This document shows positions 7,496 through 15,500 of a DNA stretch of 18,197 nt, in pieces. This stretch comes from JBLHKE01 sp047619485. GTDB lineage: Bacteria > Verrucomicrobiota > Verrucomicrobiia > Verrucomicrobiales > DEV007. Within the stretch, counting starts at the first letter, position 1; the number at the start of each line of letters is the position of its first letter. The translations under genes and the position numbers were made by a program. Under the pieces are notes generated by a model. That model saw only the letters and a list, made by a program, of their open reading frames with translations. It was not told the DNA's origin and did not search any database. Where the stretch lies: NCBI GenBank assembly GCA_047619485.1, contig JBLHKE010000054.1:1-18197 (forward strand). The letters run 5' to 3'.

Positions 7496-8482
7496 ATGCA
7501 CGATTCTGCTAAGACGACGAGTACCCTAGAATTTATCGAAGCCATCCGCGAACGCGTCGGCCGTGTGGTGGTCGGCCAAGACGTGGTGGTGGAGCGGCTG
7601 TTGATCGCTCTGTTCACCAGCGGCCACCTGCTTCTGCAAGGCATGCCTGGACTGGCGAAGACGTTGCTGGTGAGCGCGATCTCGAAGACGATCGATTTGG
7701 ACTTCAGCCGTGTCCAGTTCACCATCGATTTGCTGCCGTCGGATATTCTCGGTTCGGAGATCCTCGATCAGAAGACTGGCGAGTTCCGCACCGTGAAGGG
7801 TCCAGTGTTCACCAACTTGTTACTCGCTGACGAGATTAACCGCGCCGCGCCGAAGGTGCAGGGGGCGTTGCTCGAGGCGATGCAGGAACGTAAGGTGACG
7901 ATCGGTAACGAGACCTATGTGTTGCCGGTTCCGTTCCTGGTGATCGCGACGCAGAACCCGATCGAGCAGAGCGGGACTTTCGAGCTACCGGAGGCGCAGC
8001 TCGACCGATTCATGATGTGCCACCGACTCGACTACCCAACAGTGGAAGAGGAGGAGGAAGTGCTGCGACGCAACCTGAAGCTCGGCCTGCAGAGGGACGG
8101 CAAAGGCGCCGTCGTTAAGACCGAGTTCGACGTGCTCGACGACGATCCCGCTGGCTCGGCCGCGGAGCTGACCTCCGCGATGGAGGCGGTCAATGAGGTG
8201 CACGTCAGTGAAGTTTTCATCAAGCACGTGGTCGAACTCGTGCACCGAACCCGCAACCACCCGAACATCGAGCTCGGTGCCAGCCCGCGTGCCGGCATCG
8301 CGTTGATCAAAGGGGCGAGGGCGCGCGCGTTGATCAACGGTCGCGACTATGCGATCCCCGAAGACTTGTTCGCTCTAGCGGAGGATGTCATCCTACACCG
8401 TATCCGCCTCAACTACGAGGCGCTGGCCAACGGCCACAGCGGACAGGAAGTGCTGCGCGACCTGTTACGCCAGATGGGCTAG
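7496..8482 (+). CDS. moxR: MoxR-family AAA+ ATPase
   Basis: The 328-aa length is normal for MoxR proteins, cytoplasmic AAA+ ATPases that act as chaperones or remodellers for VWA-domain partners. Walker A is GMPGLAKTL (49-57) with the LAKT form usual in this family, Walker B is LLLADEINRA (108-117), sensor 1 is ATQNP (151-155), and the conserved ELPEAQLDRF lies at 163-172. The C-terminal lid contains HPNIELGASPRA. It is the first gene of a plus-strand run with DUF58, a membrane protein and two VWA proteins, which is the classical MoxR/Bat context. The start ATG follows ACCAAACCAAT and has no Shine-Dalgarno; the conserved ATPase core begins soon after, leaving little room for a later start. The MoxR assignment is secure; the cellular target is inferred from neighbours. 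Confidence 0.95.
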   Translation: MHDSAKTTSTLEFIEAIRERVGRVVVGQDVVVERLLIALFTSGHLLLQGMPGLAKTLLVSAISKTIDLDFSRVQFTIDLLPSDILGSEILDQKTGEFRTVKGPVFTNLLLADEINRAAPKVQGALLEAMQERKVTIGNETYVLPVPFLVIATQNPIEQSGTFELPEAQLDRFMMCHRLDYPTVEEEEEVLRRNLKLGLQRDGKGAVVKTEFDVLDDDPAGSAAELTSAMEAVNEVHVSEVFIKHVVELVHRTRNHPNIELGASPRAGIALIKGARARALINGRDYAIPEDLFALAEDVILHRIRLNYEALANGHSGQEVLRDLLRQMG

Positions 8483-8523
8483 GGCTGGGATTTTTCACGA
8501 AACTGGATCGATCTGAACTGACG

Positions 8524-9414
8524 ATGGCTACCAACCCGAGCGCGACTGCAAAAGGTGATCACTACCTGGAGGCCTGCGACCCGCTGGACTCACGGCAGTT
8601 TCTGATCGCTGTGAAGCGCCTAGCGGACTCGTTGAGCTACGGCACCGACAGCTCGCCGTTCCTCGGCTCTGGCGTGGAGTATGTGCAGTCGCGCCAGTAC
8701 GAGCCGGGTGACCCGATCAAGTCGATCGACTGGCGTGTCACAGCGCGCACGTCGAAATTTCACGTCAAGGAATATGAGGCGCCGAAATGCATGCCGGTCT
8801 ACCTGTTGGTGGATACCTCGGCATCGATGACGGTGAGTTCTAGTCCGATGAGCAAATATGCTTGGGCTCTGCAGATCGCCGGTGGCATCGGATTCGCCGC
8901 GCTCGACCGCGTCAGCCCGGTGGGTGTCATCGGGGTTGGTGGCAGCGATGTGTTAGTAAAACCGACGCTTTCGCGCGACCGGATCTTGCAGTGGTTGCAC
9001 CGCCTGCGCCACTACCGCTACGACGAGCCGACGACACTGACGCAGCGCATCCGCGAGCTGGCGCCGAGCCTCGGCAGCCGCGCGATGCTGGTGGCGATCA
9101 CCGACCTGCATGACCCGGGTGCGGTGGAAGCTTTGAAACTGGTGGGTCAGAAACACGACGTGATCACGCTGCAGATGCGCGATCCCGCTGAGGACAACCT
9201 GCGCGGCAGTGGCTTCTTCCACGGCCAGGAGGCGGAGACCGGCAAAGGGTTCGTCACGCACGGGCGGCGCACCTGGTTGGATCATGCAGAGGTGACCGCC
9301 TCCTTGAAGACGGGTGGCATCGACCACCTGGTGATCGACACCGCGGAACCTTTCGTTCACATGATCCGGCATTTCTTCCGATCCCGTGGCCTGCTCGGCA
9401 AGGGCGCGCGTTGA
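8524..9414 (+). CDS. DUF58 domain protein with degenerate VWA fold
   Basis: The 296-aa soluble protein carries the DUF58 signature RQYEPGDPIKSIDWRVTAR (57-75) and a VWA-like metal-site motif DTSAS (97-101). A second acidic strand is AITDLHD (201-207). DUF58 proteins are encoded next to moxR in most bacteria and are thought to be MoxR partners acting at the inner face of the membrane. Their biochemical role is not established. It lies 41 nt after moxR and 7 nt before the next gene, consistent with one transcript. No transmembrane segment is seen, in contrast to longer DUF58 proteins with N-terminal helices. The start ATG 8524 has no clear Shine-Dalgarno but is the natural start of the homologous region. 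Confidence 0.93.
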   Translation: MATNPSATAKGDHYLEACDPLDSRQFLIAVKRLADSLSYGTDSSPFLGSGVEYVQSRQYEPGDPIKSIDWRVTARTSKFHVKEYEAPKCMPVYLLVDTSASMTVSSSPMSKYAWALQIAGGIGFAALDRVSPVGVIGVGGSDVLVKPTLSRDRILQWLHRLRHYRYDEPTTLTQRIRELAPSLGSRAMLVAITDLHDPGAVEALKLVGQKHDVITLQMRDPAEDNLRGSGFFHGQEAETGKGFVTHGRRTWLDHAEVTASLKTGGIDHLVIDTAEPFVHMIRHFFRSRGLLGKGAR

Positions 9415-9421
9415 ACCTTCG

Positions 9422-10246
9422 ATGATGACTTTCTTCAAACAATCACTGCTAGTCTTGCTAATGCTACCGGCTCTGTGCTGCGCGCAAGAGGAGGGCGAGG
9501 TGGCACCTGCCGACAAGCTGCTCGCCGCGCCGACCACCGGGATGGAGGCCGAGATCTTCGACCATCTGTTGCCAGGGCCGCAGCTCGAGGTTAAGGCGCT
9601 CGAGAGCACCAACTCGCCGATCGTGCTGCGTGTGGTGCAGGTGTTTCCGAACGTCGACGACTGGCGTTACGACTTTAGTTTCTATGGCACGGTGCCCGGC
9701 AAGTATGACCTGCGCGACTTTCTGCAGCGCAGCGATGGCTCGAGCATGGAGGACGTGCCACCGATCCCGATCGAGGTGCTCGCCATGCGCCCACCAGGCG
9801 AGTTGGTCAAGCCGACCGTCGAACCCGAGCGCCCGCCGCGTTTCGGTGGCTACCAGTTGGCGTTGATGGTGCTCGGGGGCTTCTGGTTCGTAGTGCTGTT
9901 GATGTTGATTTTTGGTTTCCGCAAAAAGACCGATGCACAGATCGCCCAGCGCGGCAAACCGGTGACGCTGGCAGACCAATTGCGACCGCTGTTGAAACAG
10001 GCGCAGTCGGGTGAGTTGTCCCAAACCGGTCAGGCGGAACTGGAGCGTAAGTTACTCGGCATCTGGCGCAAGCGCCTCAAGCTGGATGGCGACGAGCCTG
10101 GCGAGGCGATGATCAAACTGCGCAAGCATGAGGAGGCCGGCGCGCTGCTGCGCGAGTTGGAGAAATGGCTGCACCGGCCGGGTTCGGCTGACGATGTGGA
10201 TGTTGCCGAACTCCTGAAACCCTACGAACAATTGCCACCCGAGTAG
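9422..10246 (+). CDS. Exported single-pass membrane protein in the DUF4381 position of the Bat operon
   Basis: From ATG 9422 the product is 274 aa. It starts with a signal peptide (MMTFFKQSLLVLLMLPALCC, cleavage probably after CCA). A periplasmic beta-rich region follows to about 142, then a transmembrane helix at about 143-167 (LALMVLGGFWFVVLLMLIFG). The charged, helical cytoplasmic tail contains LADQLRPLLKQAQSGELSQT. The order matches DUF4381-type proteins found between DUF58 and VWA genes, although those usually lack such a long exported N-terminal part; the family call is by position and topology, not by a clear motif. The frame is open back to 9386 inside the DUF58 gene, but ATG 9422, 7 nt after the DUF58 stop, gives a proper signal peptide. 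A role as MoxR/VWA complex partner is inferred. Confidence 0.75.
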   Translation: MMTFFKQSLLVLLMLPALCCAQEEGEVAPADKLLAAPTTGMEAEIFDHLLPGPQLEVKALESTNSPIVLRVVQVFPNVDDWRYDFSFYGTVPGKYDLRDFLQRSDGSSMEDVPPIPIEVLAMRPPGELVKPTVEPERPPRFGGYQLALMVLGGFWFVVLLMLIFGFRKKTDAQIAQRGKPVTLADQLRPLLKQAQSGELSQTGQAELERKLLGIWRKRLKLDGDEPGEAMIKLRKHEEAGALLRELEKWLHRPGSADDVDVAELLKPYEQLPPE

Positions 10247-10260
10247 AACGATAGAAGAAG

Positions 10261-11181
10261 ATGAGTTTCGCTTACCCATGGGTGCTGTTAGCGCTGGTCG
10301 TGCCGATCCTATTGATCGTGTGGGCCTGGGTGCGCCATGGTCAGCGCGTGGTGATGCCGTTCGACCATGGGGTGCAGCGCCCGGGGACGGGGTGGAAAGC
10401 ACTGCTCAATATCGGATCGACTCTCCCACCGCTGATGTTCGCGGTCGCGGTGTTGTTACTCGCCGGACCGCAGCAGCTCGCCGAGCCAAAATCGAAGAAG
10501 GTAATGACCAACATCCAGTTCTGCCTCGATGTCTCGGGTAGCATGACCGCCAGCTTCGGCGATGGCAACCGCTACGAGGCGGCGATGGAATCAATCAATG
10601 AGTTCGTCGAGCAGCGCGAGGGCGACGCTTACGGGCTGACTATTTTTGGTGGCCACTACATTCACTGGATTCGGCTGACGAATGATCCGAAGGCCTTCAA
10701 ATACGCGATGCCATTCCTCGGTCCGACCAATCTGCCGAGCTGGTTCAGTGGTGGCACCGCGATCGCCATGGCTCTGGAAAAGTGCATCGACGTGATGATC
10801 GAGCGCGAGGAAGGCGACCGCATGATCGTGCTGTTCTCCGACGGTCAAAGCGGTGACTTCGGCGGTGGCAATGACGTGCGTATCGCCGAGAAACTCGCCG
10901 CCAATGACATCAAGCTGTTCGCGATCCACGTCGCCGATGGTGGTATCCCACCACAGATCCAGACAGTGGCCGGCATGACTGGTGGCGCTGCTTTTTCAGC
11001 CGGAGACCCGAAGGGGCTTGAGGAAGTTTTCAAGAGCATCGACGCGATGACCGAGACCAAGATCGAGAAGATCAGCGCCGAGTCGATGGACAACTTCCGC
11101 CCGTATTCCATCGCCGGGTTGATGGTGCTGAGCCTGTCGATGATCATGATGGTAACCGGTGCCCGCTACACCCCATGGTAA
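10261..11181 (+). CDS. BatA-like membrane-anchored VWA protein
   Basis: The 306-aa protein has N-terminal hydrophobic segments at about 5-24 and 53-69, a VWA domain from about 83 to 265, and a C-terminal helix at about 282-300. This is the standard BatA/BatB topology with the VWA domain between membrane helices. The metal-ion-dependent adhesion site looks intact: DVSGS (90-94), Thr166 in SGGTA, and SDG (193-195). Such proteins are encoded beside MoxR and DUF58 and take part in envelope stress or aerotolerance functions in Bacteroides and Leptospira, although the molecular target is unknown. A weak purine-rich site (GAAGAAG) directly precedes the start. It is 14 nt after the previous gene and 7 nt before the next, so translation is probably coupled. 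Confidence 0.9.
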   Translation: MSFAYPWVLLALVVPILLIVWAWVRHGQRVVMPFDHGVQRPGTGWKALLNIGSTLPPLMFAVAVLLLAGPQQLAEPKSKKVMTNIQFCLDVSGSMTASFGDGNRYEAAMESINEFVEQREGDAYGLTIFGGHYIHWIRLTNDPKAFKYAMPFLGPTNLPSWFSGGTAIAMALEKCIDVMIEREEGDRMIVLFSDGQSGDFGGGNDVRIAEKLAANDIKLFAIHVADGGIPPQIQTVAGMTGGAAFSAGDPKGLEEVFKSIDAMTETKIEKISAESMDNFRPYSIAGLMVLSLSMIMMVTGARYTPW

Positions 11182-11188
11182 TTGTTTC

Positions 11189-12166
11189 ATGATCGCAGAA
11201 TTAGTCGCCATCGCAGTCGTGATCCTCTTCGGGATCGGTGAGATACTGCACTTGAGCCGCGTCCGGCGCCTCGCGTCGCTAGCGTTTGGTCCGCATGGCA
11301 AACCCGCCCTGTGGGTCGGCATGGTTCCAGTGTTGCGCCCGGTGGCAGCGGGGCTGTTGTGCTGGGGTTTAATTACGCTTTGGAGCATCAGCCCAAGGGT
11401 CTACAAGGCGAAGGCGGTCGAGGACGAAGACTTCCGCCACATCATCATCGCGCTCGATGTGTCGCCGAGTATGAAGCTGGAAGATGCCGGGGTAGATGGG
11501 AAGCAGCGCCGCAGCCTGCGTGCCTTCGATCTGATGCAGTCGTTCTTCAAGCGCGTCTCGGTCGACCAGATGCGCCTCAGCCTGGTGGCGTTCTACACCG
11601 AGGCACTACCGGTGGTGGTGGACACGAAAGATCCTGACATTATCAGAAATTTTCTCGAGGACATGGACATGTATCAGGCTTTCGAAAACGGTAGCACCGA
11701 AATTTTCAAAGGCTTGGAGGAGTCCGCACGCATCGCGAAGGACGAGGGCTGGAAGGCCGGCAGTGCCACCTTGGTGGTGATCAGTGATGGTGACTCGGTG
11801 CCAGCGACCGGCATGCCAAAGATGCCTCCTTCGATCCGTGACGTGGTCGTGGTGGGCGTGGGTGATTCGCGCGTTGGAAAATTCATCGACGGCCGTCAGT
11901 CGCGCCAGGACTCGTCGGCGTTGAGACAGATCGCGTTGCGTCTCGGTGGCACTTACCACGATGGCAATACCAAGCACCTCAAGTCCGAACTGCTGGCGAG
12001 CCTCACCGATGTCGAAACCGAGAACCCGCTCGATAAGCTGAGCAAGCGCGAGTACGCCCTCGCGGCTTGCGGGCTGGGGGCGTTTCTGTTGGCGATCCTG
12101 CCGATCTTGTTGCAGTTGATCGGCACCTCATGGCGGCCGGGGCGCAGAGTTGGTGCGGGGGTGTAG
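11189..12166 (+). CDS. BatB-like membrane-anchored VWA protein
   Basis: From ATG 11189 the product is 325 aa. Hydrophobic segments lie at about 2-18, 48-66 and 298-320, with a VWA domain between (about 84-280). Its metal-site motif is DVSPS (90-94), with Thr160 in NGSTE and ISDGD (188-192). The frame is open back to 11159, inside the previous gene, but the start at 11189 gives a better N-terminal membrane helix and follows the previous stop by 7 nt. It pairs with the preceding VWA protein as BatA/BatB do elsewhere, probably forming a membrane complex served by MoxR. In typical clusters a TPR protein (BatC) follows at once. Here a repeat module and a large opposite-strand gene intervene before the TPR gene at 17200. 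Confidence 0.9.
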   Translation: MIAELVAIAVVILFGIGEILHLSRVRRLASLAFGPHGKPALWVGMVPVLRPVAAGLLCWGLITLWSISPRVYKAKAVEDEDFRHIIIALDVSPSMKLEDAGVDGKQRRSLRAFDLMQSFFKRVSVDQMRLSLVAFYTEALPVVVDTKDPDIIRNFLEDMDMYQAFENGSTEIFKGLEESARIAKDEGWKAGSATLVVISDGDSVPATGMPKMPPSIRDVVVVGVGDSRVGKFIDGRQSRQDSSALRQIALRLGGTYHDGNTKHLKSELLASLTDVETENPLDKLSKREYALAACGLGAFLLAILPILLQLIGTSWRPGRRVGAGV

Positions 12167-12548
12167 CCCGACGTACCTTCGATTTGCAATCGGAGACGTG
12201 GTGCAGGAAGAGGTGGGAGTTAGACCCAAGGCCTTTAGTAAAAGCAACGCTACGAGGCTGCGCCATCCCCGAAAGACATTTGAGCGGAGGTAAAAGCAAC
12301 GCGAAGCGCTGTAGCGTAGGCTTCAGCCTGCGACCGCTAGCACGCTGCCGTTTTCTCATGGCAAGTGGCCGAACGGAACCCGGAGACGTTCTCGCGTGTC
12401 GGCGCAAACACTGGCCATCTGCGAACGGGAATGCCGTTGCCAACGCAGGCTGAAGCCTACGCTACGAGGCTGCGCCTTCTTCTGAAGGCATTTGAGCTAG
12501 CCCGGATCTGCTCAGCACGATGGCTTCGATTGCGTATCGAAGTTACGG
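12167..12548. other. Intergenic region between convergent genes, mostly REP-like repeats
   Basis: These 382 nt separate the BatB-like gene from the oppositely oriented LTD/CotH gene. A small hairpin lies 13 nt after the BatB-like stop: arms CGATT 12180-12184 and AATCG 12188-12192, a candidate weak terminator. The rest is dominated by the repeat module at 12238-12497. I see no gene; the open frames here cross the repeats. Confidence 0.6.
12238..12497. repeat. REP-like module: 22-bp perfect inverted repeat plus direct repeats
   Basis: The segment 12311-12332 (core GGCTTCAGCC) is the exact reverse complement of 12444-12465 (core GGCTGAAGCC), 111 nt apart. An 18-nt direct repeat ACGCTACGAGGCTGCGCC occurs at 12247-12264 and 12459-12476. 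After both copies, 12 nt further on, CATTTGAGC recurs (12277-12285 and 12489-12497), so each unit is about 39 nt. GTAAAAGCAACGC also occurs twice (12238-12250 and 12290-12302). The layout resembles a REP doublet (REPIN) or a small non-autonomous element mobilised by a RAYT-type transposase encoded elsewhere. No transposase gene is present in the window. Confidence 0.8.
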
Positions 12549-15500
12549 CTACGGGACTTCGCGCAGGGTGATGACCAACCTTGCGAAGCGGCGTTGGGTG
12601 TCGTCTTCGAGGGGAATCGCCCAGCGGTTGATGCTGAATGTGCCATCGCGTGGAGACTGACCGGCGAAGATGGCTTCTCCACGGTGCCAGGTGCTCAGGT
12701 CATCTGACAGCTCGACGGCGTAGTCGATGTCGTCGGCTGCGACGGCTCGGGGGAATTCGAAAACCGGAACACCGTCGATCGTCTGGATGCCGATGGTGTT
12801 GGGATCGGCACCGAGCGCGTAGCTGAGCAGGTCGGTCTCCGGATCGCCGGTGAAGGTGGTGGCGTCGCTGGTGCTCGGGTTGCCGCCGGTCGCGGCGCTG
12901 GCCCGCCAGCTCTGCGGGAGGTCGTGGTCTGGTGTGGACTGCGGTGAGACTAACACTAAACTAAATCCTACGCCATCCGCCTCGGTCGGCCAGGGTGCCT
13001 GATCGTTGTAGCGGAAGCTCTGGATGATGGCACCTCCGTCGGCGAGCAGCGTGAGGCGCTCACCACCGTTGTCGAGTCGGCCGCTGTAGGTTCCCATGAT
13101 AGGCAGGCCAAGGCCGTAGGCGGCCTCGAAGGCGGCGGGGTCAGCGACGAGGAGACCACGCTGGCCAGGGGCTAGGGTCGCTTGTGCGCCGAAGGCGAAG
13201 TCGATCCCTTGTGAAAATGTGACCCCAGCCAGGTCGAGGGGCGCCGTCGAGATATTCATCAGCTCGATGAACTCGGCCAGCTTACCCTGCGTCTCGCTCG
13301 GGTTGTAGTGGATCTCAGAGACGACGAGGTTTGCTGCTGCAGCCGCGGTGCCGGTGAGGAAGGTGGCTTCGGCCAGGGCGCTCCATTCGGTGCCGCTGAG
13401 ACTGCGCGCGCGCACGGTGGTGGTCGCGGTGATCGGTAGCGGCGAGTCGGAGTCGTTGAGGCGGATGCCGCCGAGCGAGAGGTCGATCGCCATGTCACTG
13501 CTGCCAGTTGAGCCCTGGTGGACCTCGATCGCGAGGGTGTTGGTGCCTTCGACGAGCAGGGTTTGATCGAAGCTGTAGCTGGCGATCGAGCCCTCGTTGA
13601 CCTCACTGGTTGAGAGGGTGCTGAAACCGATCGTCCCGGTCGGCATGTCGTCGCGCGCGATCTCCGTCCCGTTGAGGTAGACGGCCGCACCGCCGTCGAC
13701 GATGATTCGCACCGAGCTCTCGATGATCAGGTTGGCGTCTACCACTTCGAACTCCCTACGAAAATAACTCGTGACGTGGCGGGGTAGGTTGACGGGGGTG
13801 GCGATCGGCGTGTTGTCGACGCTTCCGTAGCCGAGTGGTGCCGGTCCGCTGCTCCACCCGTTGTCGTCGAACTCGCTCGTGCGCCAACCCGTGCCGAGAT
13901 CGGTGCCGCTGTCTTCGTATTTCCATTCAACTCCGAAATCGAAAGTGGTGAACTCGACCGTCGAACCTGAAATTGCTGTGGCCTCGGGGGTGATGCCACC
14001 TCCTGGGAGGCGCGGGTCGCTACCGTCGGTCGTGTAGTAGATCGTTCCCTCCTCATTGTCGATCACCAGTTCGAAGCCGTCTGCAACCATGCCGCCGTGC
14101 TGGCTGAAGTTTGGCGGGTCGATGTCCGGGTAGAGGCCACGCGAGCGCAGTTGACTGATGGTGACCGGGGTGCGGAACGGGAACCAGTCGTTGTATTCGC
14201 GCTGTAGGGCAGCCTCCCACTGGATGAGCGTGCGCGGCGGGTTGCTGCCGCGAAAATCACCCCAGCGTGCGCTCTCGGCTTTCATTGCCTCGCGGATGGC
14301 ATCGGCGCGCGCTGACCACTGGGCGATGCCGTTTTCCGATGTGAGTGCGCCGCCGTTGAAAAGGTGTTTGTAGGCGCGGTCGGCGAAGCGGATGGCATAC
14401 TCGGGGTGGCTGCGCAACGATGTGTTGATCCCGGTCGGCGCGCCTGTGGTGTTCTTACCAGTGACGTTGAAGGTGATCGATCCCGGCACGTTGAACCCGG
14501 CGCGCTCGGCATCGTGGCAGAAGAACATGTATTTTCCGGGTGGGTTGATGCGGCGCATGGCGCGCACGTTATTGCCGTCCCAATCGTTGTTCGCGGCGTG
14601 GAAGTTGAGCAGGAGGTAATCGATGAAGGCATCGAGGTCGAGGAACTCCTCGACTGTCGCCAGATCCTGTGCGCTAGCCGCCTGCACGATGGTATCCCAG
14701 CTGTCCAAAAGCCGCGCGGCCTCCTCGGCCGGTGTGCCTTTGATGATCTCGATTCTGTTGCCCGCGACGATCCGAAACCCCTCCCAGTCGTCGTCCTCAC
14801 CGCCGAAGCGCTCGGCCGTCCACTCCTCCTCGATTCGTTCGAACAGGTGATGCATCCCCCAGTAGAGGCCGTTGAAATAGACGTGCACTTCGCGCTGCAG
14901 TGCTTCCGGGTAGCCCATCTCGGTGTGGGCATCGCGGAACCACTGGTCGCGGATGTACATCGCGTTGTTGTAGACCGACGCGGACGGATGGATCCAGGCA
15001 TTGCCATTGCCGCCGCGTAGCACGAACTGGTTGAATCGTTCGGTCGGGGCGTCGGCACCGAACAGCGGGTAGTTCAAACGACCGTCCCCATAGCTGTTGC
15101 GGTAGATGATGCGGAAATTGTGCTTCGGCCGCGTTGGCGAACGCGAAGCGTTGCCGTTCATGCGCATGCCGGCATCGTTCTGGATGGCGGCGCCGTCCTC
15201 AAAGCCGAGGAACTCGACTGATACCGGCCGCTCAGAATCGATCCCCGCGTCCTGCGGGTTGACCTGGATGCCGGTCTGGCGATCGAAGAGGTTGGCGATG
15301 TCAGTGACGATCGAAATCGTCGGTAGCGAGACGAGCGCGTCCTTCAATTCCTCGCGCGAATAGACCGGGCCGACGATGTCGGGATCCATGCCGTAGTCGC
15401 CTCCGATCTCGCCACTGCGGCTGAGCCACGGCAGCGGGTAGCCCGGAAGTGGCGTGTCGGATTGGTCGAGGACGTCTTCGAGAAATAGGTAGGTCTGCGT

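Noticed and set aside
12067..12453. Plus-strand open frame across the end of the BatB-like gene
   Set aside because: It runs through the REP-like repeats and overlaps the VWA gene in another frame.
12238..12497. CRISPR array
   Set aside because: There are only two copies of each repeat, nested with inverted arms, without regular spacers.
14364..15020. Plus-strand open frame of 218 codons inside the LTD/CotH gene
   Set aside because: Antisense to the CotH-like region, where the minus strand encodes well-recognised motifs; high GC keeps the opposite frame open.
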